From assembly GCA_900105225.1 (NCBI GenBank), contig LT629764.1, positions 2,230,001 through 2,294,000 of the forward strand: a stretch of 64,000 bases of DNA. The letters run 5' to 3'. Within the stretch, counting starts at the first letter, position 1. The number at the start of each line of letters is the position of its first letter. Made by a program: the position numbers and the translations under genes. The notes under the pieces were generated by a model. It was not told where the DNA came from. It saw only the letters and a list, made by a program, of their open reading frames with translations, and ran no database searches. Shown here piece after piece: positions 61,640 to 64,000 of the stretch. The stretch comes from Paenibacillaceae bacterium GAS479. GTDB taxonomy: Bacteria; Bacillota; Bacilli; Paenibacillales; Paenibacillaceae.

Positions 61640-62554
61640 TCAGCCCGTTCCGGCGCAGATACGAATTGCCTCCTTGAGATTGCCGGAGCTTCCTTGCAGC
61701 ATCTTGCGCGCCTCGTCGGCGTCAAGCCCGGTTTGCAGCATCATGATGGCGAGCTTGCTGTCCTTGGACGCCCGCTTCAGCATCTCTGCCGCTGTCGCTT
61801 CGTCGGTTCCTGTCGCCCGGCAAATGATCCGCAGGGAGCGGTCATGCAGCTTGTTATTACTAGCTTTGAGATCGACCATTAGATTATTGTACGTCTTGCC
61901 CAGCTTCACCATCGTACACGTACTAAGCATATTGAGCACGAGCTTCTGAGCCGTTCCCGCTTTGAGTCTCGTGGACCCCGCAATCACCTCGTTGCCGACG
62001 ACAGGCGCGATGCAAATGTTGCATACCTCGCTAATCTTAGTGTTTTTGTTGTTGACCAGTCCGATGGAGACGGCGCCGATTTCCTGTGTTCTTCTCAGAG
62101 CCTCTATGACAAAAGCCGCGCTGCCGCTAGCCGAAATGCCAACAACCGCATCGCTTGCCGTCACTCCAATCCGATCGATCAGAGCGCGCCCTGCGTCTCC
62201 ATCGTCCTCGCAGCCCTCAACCGCGGTCCTCAACGCTACATCGCCGCCGGCGATATAACCTTGGACGAGGCTCGGCTCCGTGCCGAATGTCGGCGGACAT
62301 TCCGAAGCGTCTAACACGCCGAGTCTGCCGGAAGTACCAGCACCGATATAAAATAATCTTCCACCCTGCGAGAGAGCCCCATGGATGGCATCAACAGCTT
62401 GCGTGATGCGGGGAATTTCCGCCGCCACCGCTGCGGGCACCTTCGCATCCTCTTCGTTCAGCAGCCGCAGCATCTCCTCGGTTGTACATTCGTCTATAGA
62501 CATCGTAGCGGGGTTAATCCCCTCCGTAGTCAAGCCGGCAAGGTATTCGTTCAT
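61640..62554 (-). CDS. murQ: N-acetylmuramic acid 6-phosphate etherase
   Basis: MurQ cleaves D-lactate from MurNAc-6-P, giving GlcNAc-6-P. SIS-domain motifs GAGTSGRLGVLDASECPPTFG and GISASGSAAFVIEAL are present, plus the C-terminal helical UBA-like part. I chose ATG at 62554 (MNEYLAGL): AGGGG stands 7 bases upstream, while the ATG two codons earlier abuts it. 304 residues, the family length. First gene of the operon, under the operator/cre promoter. Confidence 0.95.
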   Translation of the reverse strand: MNEYLAGLTTEGINPATMSIDECTTEEMLRLLNEEDAKVPAAVAAEIPRITQAVDAIHGALSQGGRLFYIGAGTSGRLGVLDASECPPTFGTEPSLVQGYIAGGDVALRTAVEGCEDDGDAGRALIDRIGVTASDAVVGISASGSAAFVIEALRRTQEIGAVSIGLVNNKNTKISEVCNICIAPVVGNEVIAGSTRLKAGTAQKLVLNMLSTCTMVKLGKTYNNLMVDLKASNNKLHDRSLRIICRATGTDEATAAEMLKRASKDSKLAIMMLQTGLDADEARKMLQGSSGNLKEAIRICAGTG

Positions 62555-62580
62555 TCCCATTCCCCTAACCTGCGATCGCC

Positions 62581-62594
62581 TGTAAGCGCTTTAA
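62581..62594 (-). promoter_or_regulatory. cre-like site (CcpA) in the murQ leader
   Basis: TGTAAGCGCTTTAA on the plus strand (TTAAAGCGCTTACA on the minus) matches the cre consensus TGWAANCGNTNWCA with one mismatch. It is ~35-50 bases downstream of the predicted transcript start, a roadblock position for carbon catabolite repression. Confidence 0.6.
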
Positions 62595-62624
62595 ATATGC
62601 CGAGGCGGATCTTGATGAACTTCG

Positions 62625-62667
62625 TTTGATTTACCATTATGGTAATCAAAGCCATGGAGATGGTCAA
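62625..62667 (-). promoter_or_regulatory. murQ promoter with overlapping palindromic operator
   Basis: Minus-strand promoter: TTGACC (62667-62662), 17 bases, TACCAT (62644-62639). An almost perfect palindrome covers the -10: TTTGAT-T-TACCAT (62625-62637) and ATGGTA-ATCAAA (62639-62650). Binding there would exclude RNA polymerase. The obvious candidate ligand-responsive repressor is the MurR/RpiR protein encoded next door. Confidence 0.65.
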
Positions 62668-62921
62668 TAGTTTTTGGAATTTAATTTTATTTTGAAATAT
62701 AAAACTGTAATATTAGTTCAAAATATGTCGGAACGAATGTTATTGAGAGGGATAGGCTAGCAGAGTTGGGGGTCTGTTGCTGGCACTGGGGGACAGGGCT
62801 GGTAGGACAACCTGGTTCGCTCGGGGACTGGTTTGGTTCCACGACAAGCCGGAATGGGCTCGTAGTCTAGCGAATCCTACTGACGCAGTGAGTGACTGCT
62901 CCTTCCCCCAACCCCAGCGAG
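62668..62921. other. AT-rich spacer between murR terminator and murQ promoter
   Basis: About 250 bases without a supported gene; strongly AT-rich at 62670-62750 (possible UP-element), ordinary composition beyond. Confidence 0.4.
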
Positions 62922-62952
62922 AAAAAAGCGTTCGGCCTTGGCCGAACGCTTA
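62922..62952 (-). terminator. murR terminator
   Basis: On the minus strand AAGCGTTCGGCC-AA-GGCCGAACGCTT followed by TTTT. Confidence 0.88.
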
Positions 62953-62969
62953 CCAACCACTACAAGCAG

Positions 62970-63836
62970 CTATCTGCGACGCCGCTTGCTGGCGATGATG
63001 TTGCGGCTGCGAGTAAGATAATGCTTCACCTGCTGGTAGTCTGCGCTAGCCACGCCGGTAAAAAGCATGTCGATTACAGTCAGCATCGCGATGCGCGAGC
63101 CCATCGCTCCGCTCCGAATCGTAATTTCCGGCGTGGAAATGCTGAGCAGCAGCTCGGCTCGCTCGGACAGCTCGCTTTTGCCATATTTCGTAATCGCGAT
63201 CGTCCGTGCACCGGTCTTGGAGACGATGTCCAGCGCGTCCAGAATCTCATCTGTACCACCGGAATTAGAAACGAAAATCGCCGCATCCTGGTCCGTGACA
63301 AGCGTCGCTGCCGTTAGTTGGCTATGCCCGTCCAAATAAGCGTGGCAATTTTTATTGATGCGAGTGAACTTCTGCTCTGCGTCGAGGCAGATGAGTCCCG
63401 ATGCGCCAATGCCGAACAGGAAAATCCGGTTGGAAGTAAGCAGCGCCTGTACCGCCTTGTCCACCGCCTCGCGGTCGATTAGGCTGAGCGTGTCCTCGAT
63501 AGAGCGTATATTGTTCCTTGCCGTATTAGAAATAATCGACTGCAAATCATCCCCTGGCTGAATATCGGTATATTGACCGCCATCGGGATCTTCCTTGCCC
63601 CCCATCGCCGCCGATATGCTGACAATGAAGCTACGGTAGCCATTGTAGCCCATCGTTTTGCAAAAACGAAGCACCGAAGCATCGCTCGTCCGACTACCTA
63701 AAGCTAAATTTTTGATGGAAAGATGGGGTACTTCTTCCTTGTTATCGAGGATATACTCCGCGACCCTGCGCTCGACAGGAGTGAGACTTTCCTTACGTTC
63801 TCGGATCTTGATCAGTACGTTGTCATTGATTCCCAT
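62970..63836 (-). CDS. murR: MurR/RpiR-family transcriptional regulator
   Basis: A 288-residue regulator: N-terminal HTH (LTPVERRVAEYILDNKEEVPHLSIKNLALGSRTSDASVLRFCKTMGY) and C-terminal SIS sugar-phosphate-binding domain (IFLFGIGASGLICLDAEQKF, VSNSGGTDEILDAL). Family members repress amino-sugar catabolic genes and respond to MurNAc-6-P or GlcNAc-6-P. ATG at 63836 with AGGAGG upstream. It has its own terminator, so it is transcribed separately from the operon it probably controls. Confidence 0.9.
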   Translation of the reverse strand: MGINDNVLIKIRERKESLTPVERRVAEYILDNKEEVPHLSIKNLALGSRTSDASVLRFCKTMGYNGYRSFIVSISAAMGGKEDPDGGQYTDIQPGDDLQSIISNTARNNIRSIEDTLSLIDREAVDKAVQALLTSNRIFLFGIGASGLICLDAEQKFTRINKNCHAYLDGHSQLTAATLVTDQDAAIFVSNSGGTDEILDALDIVSKTGARTIAITKYGKSELSERAELLLSISTPEITIRSGAMGSRIAMLTVIDMLFTGVASADYQQVKHYLTRSRNIIASKRRRR

Positions 63837-64000
63837 AAGCCGCCTCCTGCCGCTTGACTGGTACAGCGCCATTATCGTATACGCTTGGCCCATTAATTTC
63901 AATAGTACGAATACGAAATTTTACATTGAGTCCAGCGCATTCCAAGCGGGTTTATTGATTTAAACTAAAATTGAAAAACATTTCCTCAAGTGGCTTCAGC
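63837..64000. other. murR upstream region, to the window edge
   Basis: AT-rich sequence with no supported gene; the murR promoter should be here but I could not choose boxes confidently. Confidence 0.35.

Overview
The window looks like a chromosomal segment of an endospore-forming, fairly GC-rich Bacillales, most likely Paenibacillus or a close relative. Evidence seen: sporulation genes (bofA, spo0F, a YhcN/YlaJ lipoprotein, a sporulation-type sensor kinase), a Bacillus-type large SRP RNA, RNA polymerase delta (rpoE), SLH-domain and copper-amine-oxidase-like stalk domains on exported proteins, strong AGGAGG-type ribosome sites and many TTG/GTG starts. Gene order matches two B. subtilis neighbourhoods: dnaX-ebfC-recR-yaaL-bofA, and rpoE-pyrG-spo0F-(fbaA absent)-murA-rho-rpmE, with argS/ywiB and the speB-speE-pbpG-ywhD group beyond. 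Genus assignment is inference. I saw no tRNA, insertion sequence, CRISPR array or prophage.

Layout. 1-24 kb is mostly minus-strand core genome: DNA replication/repair (dnaX, ebfC, recR), SRP RNA, a sporulation lipoprotein, rpmE, an unassigned radical SAM protein, a very long rho, murA, spo0F, pyrG, an SLH-anchored S9 peptidase, rpoE, argS/ywiB, a DNA glycosylase and polyamine synthesis (speE-speB). A plus-strand subtilase lies between rpoE and argS. 24-35 kb holds pbpG, a phasin-like/UbiB-kinase pair, a glycosyltransferase, a secreted family-10 glycosidase, an orphan SMI1/KNR4 protein, an 11-copy 51-bp tandem repeat and ywhD. 35-44 kb is a plus-strand cell-surface set: M1 metallopeptidase, membrane protein, NlpC/P60 hydrolase under a c-di-AMP riboswitch, CwlK-like endopeptidase, alkaline phosphatase, exoA. 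44-52 kb carries a DnaQ-type exonuclease, small proteins (DUF1540, a 53-residue membrane peptide), an OmpR-type two-component system divergent from a secreted protein, and a GAF/PAS histidine kinase.

52.5-63.8 kb is a coherent murein-recycling regulon: murR alone, then murQ, sugar ABC importer (binding protein and two permeases), a GNAT protein, a PIG-L deacetylase, NamZ exo-muramidase, a BadF-type amino-sugar kinase (MurK-like) and anmK, ending at a terminator. The murQ promoter has a palindromic operator over its -10 box and a cre-like site downstream. NamZ would release MurNAc outside, the ABC importer bring it in unphosphorylated, the kinase make MurNAc-6-P and MurQ convert it to GlcNAc-6-P. 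No PTS MurP is present in the window.

Most unusual points: Rho carries a ~517-residue C-terminal extension with a Ser/Asn/Gly/Tyr-rich segment followed by eight AT-hook-like KRGRP repeats; several leaders look regulatory (pyrG attenuator-like hairpin, a ribosome site inside a terminator stem, riboswitch, mur operator); and repeat families sit in intergenic regions and, apparently, inside one protein.
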